Assembly: GCA_902805545.1 (NCBI GenBank)
Contig: CADCTD010000025.1
Span: 1 to 64,000 of the forward strand
Reading direction: 5' to 3'
Source of the DNA: an uncultured Craurococcus sp.
GTDB taxonomy: Bacteria; Pseudomonadota; Alphaproteobacteria; Acetobacterales; Acetobacteraceae
DNA: 64,000 nucleotides
Both the position numbers and the translations under genes were made by a program. The notes below the pieces were generated by a model. The model worked only from the letters and a program-made list of their open reading frames with translations, did not search any database and was not told the origin of the DNA. Below are positions 38,293 through 47,333 of the stretch, one piece after another (the stretch's first letter is position 1; each line of letters begins with the position of its first letter).

Positions 38293-38940
38293 CTAAGCCT
38301 GACGCCGCATGACCAGCGGGCGCCCCAGCAGGGCGCCCGCCAGCACCAGCAACAGCATGGCTCCGCCATGCCAGAGCAGCACCATCACCGCCGCATCCAG
38401 ATGATGGAACAGGCTGAGCCCCGCCGAGCAGAGCGCCGCCGAGGCCAGCCCGCCGAGCAGCAGCACCGGCATCGGCCGCACCGGCCCGGCATGCCGCAGC
38501 AGCCAGAACAGCACCGCGGCCAGCGGCACCCCCATCGCCAGGATGAAGCGCAGGCACCCCCAGCTCGTGCCGATCTGCCCGGCCATGGGCCCGAGCCGCG
38601 CCAGGTCGGCCAGGCACCCCCAGCCGAGGCTGCCGAACCAGCCGATCAGCGCCGGCACCGGCAGCAGGACCCAGCGCCAGCTCCGGTCCGGCCGCGCCAG
38701 CATCGCCGCGGCCACCGCCGCCAGCACCCCGGCGAGGACGGAGGCGAGCCATTGCCCGACCTCCTGCGGCATCAGCATCCGCTCCTGCAGGTCGTGCCGC
38801 AGCCCATTCGCCAGCACCGCGAGGCCGACCGCCAACGCCGCCAAGCCGAGCCACAGCCCCGCCTGCCGCGCAGGCGAGGCCATCCGCCGCACCGGCCGCA
38901 GCCCGGCCGTCAATTCGCCGATCAGCTCCTCGCTCCGCAC
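38293..38940 (-). CDS. NrsF/DUF1109-type transmembrane anti-sigma factor
   Basis: A 215-residue integral membrane protein with about six hydrophobic segments, of the DUF1109/NrsF family that holds ECF sigma factors (sigma-F of Caulobacter) at the membrane. Cys109 (GWGCLADL), Cys129 (SWGCLRFI) and Cys171 are in or near membrane segments; NrsF of Caulobacter relies on two conserved cysteines for metal/redox sensing. It starts with GTG directly after the sigma gene stop, without a gap. Expected role: release of the sigma factor upon heavy-metal or oxidative stress. Confidence 0.85.
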   Translation of the reverse strand: MRSEELIGELTAGLRPVRRMASPARQAGLWLGLAALAVGLAVLANGLRHDLQERMLMPQEVGQWLASVLAGVLAAVAAAMLARPDRSWRWVLLPVPALIGWFGSLGWGCLADLARLGPMAGQIGTSWGCLRFILAMGVPLAAVLFWLLRHAGPVRPMPVLLLGGLASAALCSAGLSLFHHLDAAVMVLLWHGGAMLLLVLAGALLGRPLVMRRQA

Positions 38941-39492
38941 CTACTCCTCCACGCCCAGGCGCCGCCGCAGCACCTTCATGGCCCGATGCGTCGCCACCTT
39001 CAGCGCACCGACCGACATCCCGGACCTTGCGCTCGCCTCGGTCAGCGGCAGGTCCTCCAGCTTGGCGAGGCGGAGCGCCGTGCGCTGCGGCTCGCTCAGC
39101 TCGGCAACAGCGGCCCGCAATTCGGCCGCAGCCACCCTTTCCTCTCCCTTGTTCGCCCCAGGGGCCGCCAAGGTTTCACCGAAATCGTCGATCGGCGTCT
39201 CCCGCCCGCCGCGACGCCCCTGGCGGCGGAGCCGGTCGATCGCCCGGCGCTCGCAGATGGCGACCATCCAGGGGCGGATCGGCCGCGCCGGCTCATAGCT
39301 GTGGCGGAGGGTGTGGATGGTGAGCAACGCATCCTGCACCGCATCCTCGGCTTCCGCCGGGTTGACGATGCGCCGCCGCGCGACCGCCCGCAGCAGGGGC
39401 AGGGCCGCCCGCAGCAGCCGGTCATAGGCCGCTGCATCGCCGGCCTGCGCCGCCGCCATCCAGGCTTCCCATTCCCCCTCCGTCCGGCTCAC
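38941..39492 (-). CDS. ECF RNA polymerase sigma factor (sigma-F/ECF16-like)
   Basis: A 183-residue ECF sigma factor. Region 2 includes NPAEAEDAVQDALLTIHTLRHSY and RPWMVAICERRAIDRLRRQ, and region 4 includes LSEPQRTALRLAKLEDLPLTEASARSGMSVGALKVATHRAMKVLRRRL. The pairing with a DUF1109 protein matches the sigma-F/NrsF type. GTG 39492 forms a GTGA overlap with the amidase stop, so expression is coupled to the amidase genes, unlike the usual isolated sigF-nrsF pair. No autoregulatory promoter can be seen because the upstream DNA is amidase coding sequence. Confidence 0.88.
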   Translation of the reverse strand: MSRTEGEWEAWMAAAQAGDAAAYDRLLRAALPLLRAVARRRIVNPAEAEDAVQDALLTIHTLRHSYEPARPIRPWMVAICERRAIDRLRRQGRRGGRETPIDDFGETLAAPGANKGEERVAAAELRAAVAELSEPQRTALRLAKLEDLPLTEASARSGMSVGALKVATHRAMKVLRRRLGVEE

Positions 39493-40874
39493 GCGGCCAT
39501 GGAGGGGCGCGTCGCGCGCCAGGCATGGGCGGCCTCATAGGCATGGGCCGCGCGGAAGAGCAGCGGCTCGGCGAAGGGCTTCGCCACCAGCTGCATGGCG
39601 ACCGGCAGCCCGCCCTCGCCGAAGCCCGTCGGCACGGTGATGCCGGGCCAGCCGGTGACGTTGAAGGGGATGGTGAAATTCGGCTTCTCGAGGAAGCCCC
39701 ATTTCGGCACCTCCTCGATGCGCGGCGCCTCGCCCGGCTGCGCCGCCGTCAGCAGCAGGTCGCACTCCGCCGCGGCCGCCTCGGTCGCCGCGATCAGCGC
39801 CCGCCGCCGCTTCTGCGCCTGGAGGTAGTCGGCGGCGGAAAGCAGCCCGCCCAGGACCAGCCTGTCCCGGAGGAGCTCGCCATAGCGGTCGGGGTCCTGC
39901 CGCATCCACCCTTCATGCACGGCGAAGGCCTCGGCCAGCAGGATGACCCAGCCGCAGGCGTTGAACTCCGCGAGCGAAGGCAGCGCCACATCCCGCACCT
40001 CCGCCCCCTCGGCGCGGAAGAAGGCGGCCGCGCCCTCGATCCCCGCGAGCGTCGCCGGGCTCACGGGATTGTCGCGCTCGTGGAAATGCCGGATGACGCC
40101 GACTCGCAGCCCCTTCACCCCCTGCCCAAGCCCGGCGCGGAAGTCAGGCACCGGCCGGTTGGCGCTCGCCGGGTCGGTAGGGTCGTATCCGGCCATGGCC
40201 TGGAGCAGGATGGCGCAATCCTCCACCGTCCAGGCCATCGGCCCGGCATGGTCGAGGCTCTGGGCCAGCGGCAGGATGCCGGCACGCGAGCAGAGCCCGT
40301 AGGTCGGCTTGATCCCGGTGATCCCGCAGAGCGCCGCCGGCCCGCGGATGGAGCCGCCGGTGTCGGACCCCGTGCCGCCCAGCACCATCCCCGCCGCCAC
40401 CGCCGCCCCGGTGCCGGAGGAGGAGCCGGCGGTGAAATGCGCCGGGTTCCACGGGTTGCGTGCCGGCGGCCAGGGCAGGTCGAAGCTCGGGCCCCCGAAG
40501 GCGAATTCATGCGTTGCCAGCTTGCCGAAGGGGATGATGCCCGCCGCCGCCAGCTTGGCGACCGTCGTCGCATCGGCGGCGGGCACATGGTCCTGCAACA
40601 CGCGCGAATGCCCGGTCGTCGGGATGCCCGCCGTGCCGTAGATGTCCTTGTGCGCGAAGGGTATGCCGTCGAGCGGCCCGCGCGACCCCTCTTTCATGAT
40701 GCGCGCCTCGGCCGCCCGCGCGGCGGCCCGCGCCTCCTCCGGCATCAGCCGGATGAAGGCATGGACCTGCCCGTCCAGGCGCTCCGCCCGCGCAAGGCAT
40801 GCCTCCGTCAGTTCCACCGGGGAGAGCGACCGGGCCGCGATCAGCGCGGCTGCCTCGGCGATGCTCGGGATCAT
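39489..40874 (-). CDS. Amidase-signature hydrolase, AtzE-like
   Basis: A 461-residue amidase-signature enzyme with the Ser-cisSer-Lys triad: Lys76 (FAHKDIYG), Ser151 (TAGSSSGTG) and nucleophile Ser175 (GSDTGGSIRG). Together with the small upstream AtzG-like gene it looks like the AtzE/AtzG pair of s-triazine degradation (1-carboxybiuret hydrolase) or a close relative acting on another small amide. Start ATG 40874 overlaps the AtzG-like gene (ATGA). The sequence is also similar to GatA, but GatB is absent and the partner is not GatC. Confidence 0.86.
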   Translation of the reverse strand: MIPSIAEAAALIAARSLSPVELTEACLARAERLDGQVHAFIRLMPEEARAAARAAEARIMKEGSRGPLDGIPFAHKDIYGTAGIPTTGHSRVLQDHVPAADATTVAKLAAAGIIPFGKLATHEFAFGGPSFDLPWPPARNPWNPAHFTAGSSSGTGAAVAAGMVLGGTGSDTGGSIRGPAALCGITGIKPTYGLCSRAGILPLAQSLDHAGPMAWTVEDCAILLQAMAGYDPTDPASANRPVPDFRAGLGQGVKGLRVGVIRHFHERDNPVSPATLAGIEGAAAFFRAEGAEVRDVALPSLAEFNACGWVILLAEAFAVHEGWMRQDPDRYGELLRDRLVLGGLLSAADYLQAQKRRRALIAATEAAAAECDLLLTAAQPGEAPRIEEVPKWGFLEKPNFTIPFNVTGWPGITVPTGFGEGGLPVAMQLVAKPFAEPLLFRAAHAYEAAHAWRATRPSMAA

Positions 40875-41065
40875 CGGCCCGCCTCCGCCGCGAAGGTCGT
40901 CGCCGGCTCGGCCTCCGCCTCGGGCAGCGGCGTGCGGATCAGCGCCTGCATCGCGGCAAGGTCCGGCAGCGCCGGGAGGATGCCCGCCCGCTGCGCCGGG
41001 CTGAGGGAGAGGCCGGCGCGCGCGAGCAGCGCCTCGAGCTCGGCCTCGGTGATCGGCTGCGGCAT
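40871..41065 (-). CDS. AtzG-like (DUF4089) small amidase subunit
   Basis: A 64-residue protein starting PQPITEAELEALLARAGLSL, with the pattern LxxLxxLxAMxALIRTPLPEAEAEPATTF that marks DUF4089/AtzG. AtzG is a GatC-like peptide that stabilises AtzE. AGAGGG lies shortly before ATG 41065, and the stop overlaps the amidase start (ATGA). It heads the operon atzG-like, atzE-like, sigma, anti-sigma. Confidence 0.75.
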   Translation of the reverse strand: MPQPITEAELEALLARAGLSLSPAQRAGILPALPDLAAMQALIRTPLPEAEAEPATTFAAEAGR

Positions 41066-41115
41066 GCCCTCTAATCCCCTTCGACGGCCCCGTGGACCGG
41101 ATGTGCCCGCTGCCC

Positions 41116-41143
41116 AGTATCACGGGGTTCCGGGGCGCGGAAA
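41116..41143 (-). promoter_or_regulatory. Putative promoter of the amidase/sigma operon
   Basis: Minus-strand TTTCCG (41143-41138), 16 bp and GATACT (41121-41116), with a leader of about 45 nt. The -35 box is weak. Confidence 0.3.
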
Positions 41144-41171
41144 CCACCCAGCACAAGCCGCGGGGGCTAGG

Positions 41172-41200
41172 TTGCGCATCCGGCCCGGCGGGGGCTAGGC
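41172..41200 (+). promoter_or_regulatory. Putative promoter of the TPP enzyme/ABC importer operon
   Basis: TTGCGC (41172-41177), 17 bp and CTAGGC (41195-41200). The segment CGGGGGCTAGG occurs twice, at 41161 and 41189, so a second -10-like box lies 28 bp upstream. The leader would be about 75 nt with GGGGAGGA before the ATG at 41281. Confidence 0.45.
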
Positions 41201-41280
41201 TGCCACCCGGAGAACGAAAGCGGGGTCGGATGCCGGCGCCGCGATAAGGGCTGCAAGCCCGTATCGGGGAGGATGACCCA

Positions 41281-42912
41281 ATGAAGCTCGGCGACGCGAT
41301 CGCGGAGATCATGAGGCGCGAGGGGATCGAGATCCTCACCGGCTACCCGGTGAACCATCTCATCGAGCACGCCGCCGCCCGCGACATACGCCCGGTGATG
41401 GTCCGCCAGGAGCGCATCGGCCTGCACATGGCGGATGCCATCTCCCGCGTCACCTCCGGCCGCAAGCTCGGCGCCTTCTGCATGCAGCACGGGCCGGGCA
41501 GCGAGAACGCCTATGGCGGCGTCGCCCAGGCCTATGGCGAGAGCGTCCCGATCCTCGTCCTGCCGATGGGCTATCCGCGCCGCCTCGCGCATGTCGACCC
41601 GAATTTCAACTCGACCGCGGCGATGCGCGGCATCACCAAGAGCGCCGAGCCGATTACCCTCGCCGCCGAGGTGCCGAACATCCTCCGCCGCGCCTTCACC
41701 CGGCTGCGCAACGGCCGCGGCGGCCCCGTGCTGGTCGAGATCCCGACCGACATGTGGAACGAGGAGGTGCCGGAGCCGCTCGACTACCAGCCGGTGATGG
41801 CGACGCGCTACGGGCCGGACCCGGCCGATGTGAAGCGGGCCGCCGCGCTGCTGGCAGGCGCCAAGCGTCCGGTCATCTATGCAGGTACCGGCGTCCACTG
41901 GGCTGAGGCCTGGCCGCAGCTCAGGACGCTGGCCGAGCTGCTGGCGGCGCCGGTGACGACGAGCCTCGGCGGCAAGTCCTCCTTCAACGAGGACCACCCG
42001 CTGAGCCTCGGCTCCGGCGGCCTCGCCGTGCCCAAGCCGGTGCGGCACTTCCTCGACGCGGCCGACGTCATCCTCGGCATCGGCTGCTCCTTCACCGAGA
42101 CCAACTTCGGCGTCCGCATCCCGCGCGGCCCGCGCATCATCCATGCGACGCTTGACCCGATGCACCTGAACAAGGACATCCGCGCCGAGATCGGCCTTAT
42201 CGGCGACGCCGCGCTGACGCTCGACGCCCTGCTCGGCGAGCTCGCCGGCCTCGTCCCCTCGCCACGAGACCCGGCGCCGGTCGCCGCCGAGATCCAGTCC
42301 ATCCGCGAGCCATGGCTCGCCGAATGGATGCCGAAGCTGACCCACAAGGACGCGCCGCTGAACCCCTACCGCGTGCTCTGGGACCTGCAGCACACGGTCG
42401 ACCGCGACAACACCATCATCACCCATGACGCGGGCAGCCCGCGCGACCAGCTCTCGCCCTTCTGGAAGTCGACCACGCCGCTCTCCTATCTCGGCTGGGG
42501 CAAGACGACGCAGCTCGGCTACGGTCTCGGCCTCGCCATGGGGGCGAAGCTGGCGGCGCCCGAGAAGCTTTGCATCAATGTCTGGGGCGATGCCGCCATC
42601 GGCTTCACGGGGATGGATTTCGAGACCTGCGTGCGCGAGCGCATCCCCATCATGTCCGTGCTGCTCAACAACTTCTCCATGGCGATCGAGCTGAAGGTCA
42701 TGCCGATCAGCACGGAGAAGTACCGCAGCACCGACATCTCCGGCGACTATGCGGCGATGGCCCGCGCCTTCGGCGGCCATGGCGAGCGTGTCACCGACCC
42801 GGCGGAGATCGTCCCCGCCATAAGGCGCGGCATCGAGAAGACGCAGCAAGGCATCCCCGTGCTGCTCGAGTTCATCACCTCCAAGGAGACGCAGGTCTCC
42901 CGCTTCGCCTGA
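41281..42912 (+). CDS. Thiamine-pyrophosphate-requiring enzyme (2-oxo-acid decarboxylase/carboligase family)
   Basis: A 543-residue TPP enzyme with Pyr, middle and PP domains. The activating Glu44 is in MVRQERIGLHMADAISR, and the TPP/metal motif is GDAAIGFTGMDFETCVRERIPIMSVLLNN. The gene is followed by ATPase, receptor and two permease genes of a sugar-type ABC importer on the same strand, so the enzyme probably acts on the imported compound or a product. Candidates are oxalyl-CoA decarboxylase-, sulfoacetaldehyde acetyltransferase- or glyoxylate carboligase-like reactions, none of which I can single out. GGGGAGGA precedes the ATG. Confidence 0.86.
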   Translation: MKLGDAIAEIMRREGIEILTGYPVNHLIEHAAARDIRPVMVRQERIGLHMADAISRVTSGRKLGAFCMQHGPGSENAYGGVAQAYGESVPILVLPMGYPRRLAHVDPNFNSTAAMRGITKSAEPITLAAEVPNILRRAFTRLRNGRGGPVLVEIPTDMWNEEVPEPLDYQPVMATRYGPDPADVKRAAALLAGAKRPVIYAGTGVHWAEAWPQLRTLAELLAAPVTTSLGGKSSFNEDHPLSLGSGGLAVPKPVRHFLDAADVILGIGCSFTETNFGVRIPRGPRIIHATLDPMHLNKDIRAEIGLIGDAALTLDALLGELAGLVPSPRDPAPVAAEIQSIREPWLAEWMPKLTHKDAPLNPYRVLWDLQHTVDRDNTIITHDAGSPRDQLSPFWKSTTPLSYLGWGKTTQLGYGLGLAMGAKLAAPEKLCINVWGDAAIGFTGMDFETCVRERIPIMSVLLNNFSMAIELKVMPISTEKYRSTDISGDYAAMARAFGGHGERVTDPAEIVPAIRRGIEKTQQGIPVLLEFITSKETQVSRFA

Positions 42913-42947
42913 ACCAGAAGAACCGCCGCGCCCACCAGGGAGGACCA

Positions 42948-43997
<1,050 letters not shown>

Positions 43998-44027
43998 CCA
44001 AGAAGCACAATGGAGGAACCAAGAGGA

Positions 44028-45356
44028 ATGCACATCATCCAACGGCGCGCCGCGCTGAAGCTCGGCCTCTCCGCCGCCGCCCTCACCGCCTTCGGCGCCT
44101 CCGCCCAGACGCCGATCCAGGCCGCCGCCGTGCCGGAGCCGAACCTGCCGATCGAGAGCGGCGCCACGCTTCGCATGCTGCGCCCCGTCCGCTTCGTCCA
44201 GCCGGATGAGGAGGTGTTCCGCGCCAACGCCGCCAAATTCACCCAGAAGACCGGCGTGCAGGTCCGCATCGACTTCGTCGGCTGGGAGGACATCACCCAG
44301 CAGACGGCGGTGACGGCCAATACCGGCGCCGGGCCGGACATGATCATCGGCTTCGGCGACGCGCCGCACATCTATGTCGACAAGCTGGTCGAGCTGACCG
44401 ATGTCGCCGACTATCTCGGCAAGCGCTATGGCGGCTGGCTGGCGCTGGCGCAGCGCTACGGCAAGAAGCACGCCAGCAGCAGCTGGATCGGCCTGCCCTT
44501 CGGCGCGACGGCGGGCCCGACCATCTACCGCAAGTCCGCGGTGACGGCCGCCGGCTTCGACCGCGTGCCGGACGACCATGCCGCCTATCTCGATCTCTGC
44601 AAGAAGTTGAAGGCGGCGAACAAGCCGGCCGGCTTCGCGCTCGGCAATGCGGTGGGCGACGGCAACGGCTTCGCCAACTGGCTGGTCTGGTCGCATGGCG
44701 GCTACCTCGTCGACGAGGAGGGCAAGGTCGCCATCAACAGCAAGGAGACGCTCAACGCGCTGAACTACCTGAAGGAACTGTATCCGACCTTCCTGCCGGG
44801 CACCCTCTCCTGGGGCGACATCAGCAACAACCGCGCCTATGCCGCGAGCGAGTGCTGGATGACGGCGAATGGTGTCTCGCTCTATTTCAGCGTGAAGAAC
44901 GACCCGGCGACCGCCGCGATCGCCGCCGATAGCGAGCACCAGCTGCTGCCGAAGGGCATCCTGAGCGAGTCGCCCATGTCCGGCCTCACGCTGAACGCCA
45001 TGCTGTTCAAGCACAGCCGCTATCCGAACGCCTCCAAGGCCTTCCTCCAGTTCATGCTGGAGCGGGAGCAGTATGATCCCTGGCTGAACGCCAACCTCGG
45101 CTACTGGGCGCATCCGCTGGCGAATTACGATGCGAGCGCGGTCTGGACCAGCGACCCGAAGGTGGCGCTGTTCAAGGACACGATGCGCAGCACCTTCTAC
45201 AACGGCTACAAGGGGCCGCTCTCCGAGGCGACGGGCGCCGCCACCGCCGACTACGTGATGGTGCAGATGTGCGCCGCCGTCGCCTCCGGCCAGTCGACGC
45301 CCGAGGCTGCGGCGCGCGAGGCCGAGCGCCGCGCCCGCCGCTACTTCCGCCGGTAA
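44028..45356 (+). CDS. Periplasmic sugar-binding protein, family 1
   Basis: A 442-residue extracellular solute-binding protein of the CUT1 type. The leader HIIQRRAALKLGLSAAALTAFGASAQ has a twin-arginine flavour and a hydrophobic core. Family-1 features include the FTQKTGVQVRIDFVGWEDITQQTAVTANTGAGPDMIIG segment and YASECWMTANGVSLYF. The ATG at 44028 is preferred because GGAGG (44012-44016) is correctly spaced; the ATG at 44010 overlaps that site. The ligand is likely a carbohydrate or polyol derivative. Confidence 0.9.
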   Translation: MHIIQRRAALKLGLSAAALTAFGASAQTPIQAAAVPEPNLPIESGATLRMLRPVRFVQPDEEVFRANAAKFTQKTGVQVRIDFVGWEDITQQTAVTANTGAGPDMIIGFGDAPHIYVDKLVELTDVADYLGKRYGGWLALAQRYGKKHASSSWIGLPFGATAGPTIYRKSAVTAAGFDRVPDDHAAYLDLCKKLKAANKPAGFALGNAVGDGNGFANWLVWSHGGYLVDEEGKVAINSKETLNALNYLKELYPTFLPGTLSWGDISNNRAYAASECWMTANGVSLYFSVKNDPATAAIAADSEHQLLPKGILSESPMSGLTLNAMLFKHSRYPNASKAFLQFMLEREQYDPWLNANLGYWAHPLANYDASAVWTSDPKVALFKDTMRSTFYNGYKGPLSEATGAATADYVMVQMCAAVASGQSTPEAAAREAERRARRYFRR

Positions 45357-45360
45357 CGCA

Positions 45361-45421
45361 TGTTGTTTGAACGAGCAGATCATCCCGGCCTGGCGGGTCC
45401 GCCTGGCCGGAGCCTGCTCTG
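45361..45421 (+). repeat. Dispersed palindromic element, copy 2
   Basis: A 61-bp element in the gap between receptor and first permease genes. It begins TGTTGTTTG 4 bp after the receptor stop codon. The outer stem is GAGCAG (45373-45378) with CTGCTC (45414-45419). The inner stem is CCGGCC-T-GGCGG (45385-45396) with CCGCC-T-GGCCGG (45399-45410), with one T/T mismatch. It aligns without gaps to 2335-2395, and pairs that differ between the copies mostly change on both strands. Confidence 0.75.
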
Positions 45422-45471
45422 AGCCGCGCGGGCGGCGCCACCCCGGCGCCGCCCCGATCGGGGAGCCACGC

Positions 45472-46428
45472 ATGTCCGCCACTACCGCACCGGCCTGGAC
45501 CAAGCCGCAGCAGCAAGCCAACTGGCTGGTCCGGCTGTTCGACTGGAAGCCCTTCCTCGCCTTCGCCTGCCTCTTGCCGGCGGCGGGGCTGCTGCTGGTC
45601 TTCCTCACCTATCCGCTCGGTCTCGGCATCTGGCTCGCCTTCACCGACACCACCATCGGCCGCAGCGGCTACTGGGTGGGGCTCGAGAACTTCCAGTACC
45701 TGCTGGAGGATCCGCTCTGGTGGAACGCGGTCTTCTACAGCGTCTTCTACACGGGCATCGCGACCATCGGGAAGTTCGCCCTCGGCCTCTGGCTGGCGCT
45801 GCTGCTGAACAACCACCTTCCCTTCAAGTCGCTGCTCCGCGCCATCATCCTGCTGCCCTGGATCGTGCCCACGGTGCTCTCCGCCATCGCCTTCTGGTGG
45901 ATCTACGACCCGCAGTTCTCGATCATTTCCTTCCTGCTGGTCGACAAGCTCGGCATCCTCGACAACTATATCGACTTCCTCGGCAGCGCCTGGCCGGCGC
46001 GCTTCTCGCTGATCGCGGCGAATATCTGGCGCGGCATTCCCTTCGTCGCCATCTCGCTGCTGGCCGGGCTGCAGACCATCTCGCCCTCGCTCTACGAGGC
46101 GGCGCTGCTCGATGGCTCCACCGGCTGGCAGCGCTTCCGCTACATAACCTTCCCCATGCTGATGCCGATCCTGGCGATCGTGATGACCTTCAGCATCATC
46201 TTCACCTTCACCGACTTCCAGCTGGTCTATGCGATCACCCGCGGCGGGCCGGTGAACTCCACCCATCTGCTGGCGACCCTCGCCTTCCAGCGCGGCATCC
46301 CCGGCGGGCAGCTCGGCGAGGGCGCGGCGATCGCCGTCTCGATGATCCCCTTCCTCGTCTTCGCAACCCTGTTCAGCTATTACGGCCTCGCCCGGCGCAA
46401 GTGGCAGCAAGGAGAAGGCAATGACTGA
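45472..46428 (+). CDS. Sugar ABC transporter permease, MalF/UgpA type
   Basis: A 318-residue inner-membrane permease with about six predicted membrane segments. Markers are CLLPAAGLLLVFLTYPLG, TDTTIGRSGYWVGLENFQYLL and the EAA loop YEAALLDGSTGWQRFRYITFP. ATG 45472 follows GGGGAG; the frame is open to 45367, but that part is encoded by the repeat element. It overlaps the next permease gene by 8 bp. Confidence 0.94.
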   Translation: MSATTAPAWTKPQQQANWLVRLFDWKPFLAFACLLPAAGLLLVFLTYPLGLGIWLAFTDTTIGRSGYWVGLENFQYLLEDPLWWNAVFYSVFYTGIATIGKFALGLWLALLLNNHLPFKSLLRAIILLPWIVPTVLSAIAFWWIYDPQFSIISFLLVDKLGILDNYIDFLGSAWPARFSLIAANIWRGIPFVAISLLAGLQTISPSLYEAALLDGSTGWQRFRYITFPMLMPILAIVMTFSIIFTFTDFQLVYAITRGGPVNSTHLLATLAFQRGIPGGQLGEGAAIAVSMIPFLVFATLFSYYGLARRKWQQGEGND

Positions 46429-47329
46429 CGCCGCGGCACTGCCCGAAGCCCCGCAGAGCAACACCGCCACCGCCCAGCCCGAGGCCATGGCCTGGGACAG
46501 CAAGGCGCGCCGGATGGTGACGATCTACCTTCCGCTCGCCTGCTTCGTGCTCATCCTGCTCTTCCCTTTCTATTGGATGACGGTGACGGCCTTCAAACCG
46601 AATGCCGAGCTCTTCGACTACAAGACCTACAACCCCTTCTGGATCGGCTCGCCGACCCTCGACCACATCAAGCACCTGTTGTTCAACACGGCCTATCCGC
46701 ACTGGCTGGTGACGACGATGACGGTGGCGGTCTGCGCCACCTTCCTCTCGCTCCTCGCCTCGACGCTCGCGGCCTATGCCATCCAGCGGCTGCGCTTCAA
46801 GGGCAGCCAGTATGTCGGGCTGGCGATCTACCTCGCCTATCTCGTGCCACCCTCCATCCTGTTCATCCCGCTGGCGACGATGGTCTTCCGCCTCGGCCTG
46901 TTCGACAGCCCGCTGGCGCTGATCCTCACCTACCCGACCTTCCTCGTGCCCTTCTGCACCTGGCTGCTGATCGGCTACTTCAAGTCGATCCCCTATGAGC
47001 TCGAGGAATGCGCCCTCATCGACGGTGCGACCCGGCTGCAGATCCTCCGCCAGATCACCCTGCCGCTGGCGGTGCCGGGGCTGATCTCGGCCGGCATCTT
47101 CAGCTTCACCCTGTCCTGGAACGAGTTCATCTATGCGCTCGCCTTCATCCAGAGCAGCGAGAACAAGACCGTCCCCGTCGCCATCCTGACGGAGCTGGTC
47201 TCGGGCGACGTGTACCAGTGGGGCGCGCTGATGGCGGGCAGCCTGCTCGGCTCGCTGCCCGTCGCCATCTTCTACTCCTTCTTCGTCGACTACTACGTCT
47301 CCTCCCTCACCGGCGCGGTGAAGGAGTAG
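46421..47329 (+). CDS. Sugar ABC transporter permease, MalG/UgpE type
   Basis: A 302-residue permease. It has the FPFYWMTVTAFKPNAELF periplasmic start, six membrane segments and the EAA loop LEECALIDGATRLQILRQITLPLAVPG. The first roughly 30 residues are Ala/Gln-rich and cytosolic. Last gene of the importer operon; it converges with the SDR gene, with 4 bp between the stops and no terminator seen. Confidence 0.94.
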   Translation: MTDAAALPEAPQSNTATAQPEAMAWDSKARRMVTIYLPLACFVLILLFPFYWMTVTAFKPNAELFDYKTYNPFWIGSPTLDHIKHLLFNTAYPHWLVTTMTVAVCATFLSLLASTLAAYAIQRLRFKGSQYVGLAIYLAYLVPPSILFIPLATMVFRLGLFDSPLALILTYPTFLVPFCTWLLIGYFKSIPYELEECALIDGATRLQILRQITLPLAVPGLISAGIFSFTLSWNEFIYALAFIQSSENKTVPVAILTELVSGDVYQWGALMAGSLLGSLPVAIFYSFFVDYYVSSLTGAVKE

Positions 47330-47333
47330 CGCG

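Noticed and set aside
39489-40874. Assignment of the amidase as GatA
   Set aside because: GatB is absent and the small partner resembles AtzG (DUF4089) rather than GatC.
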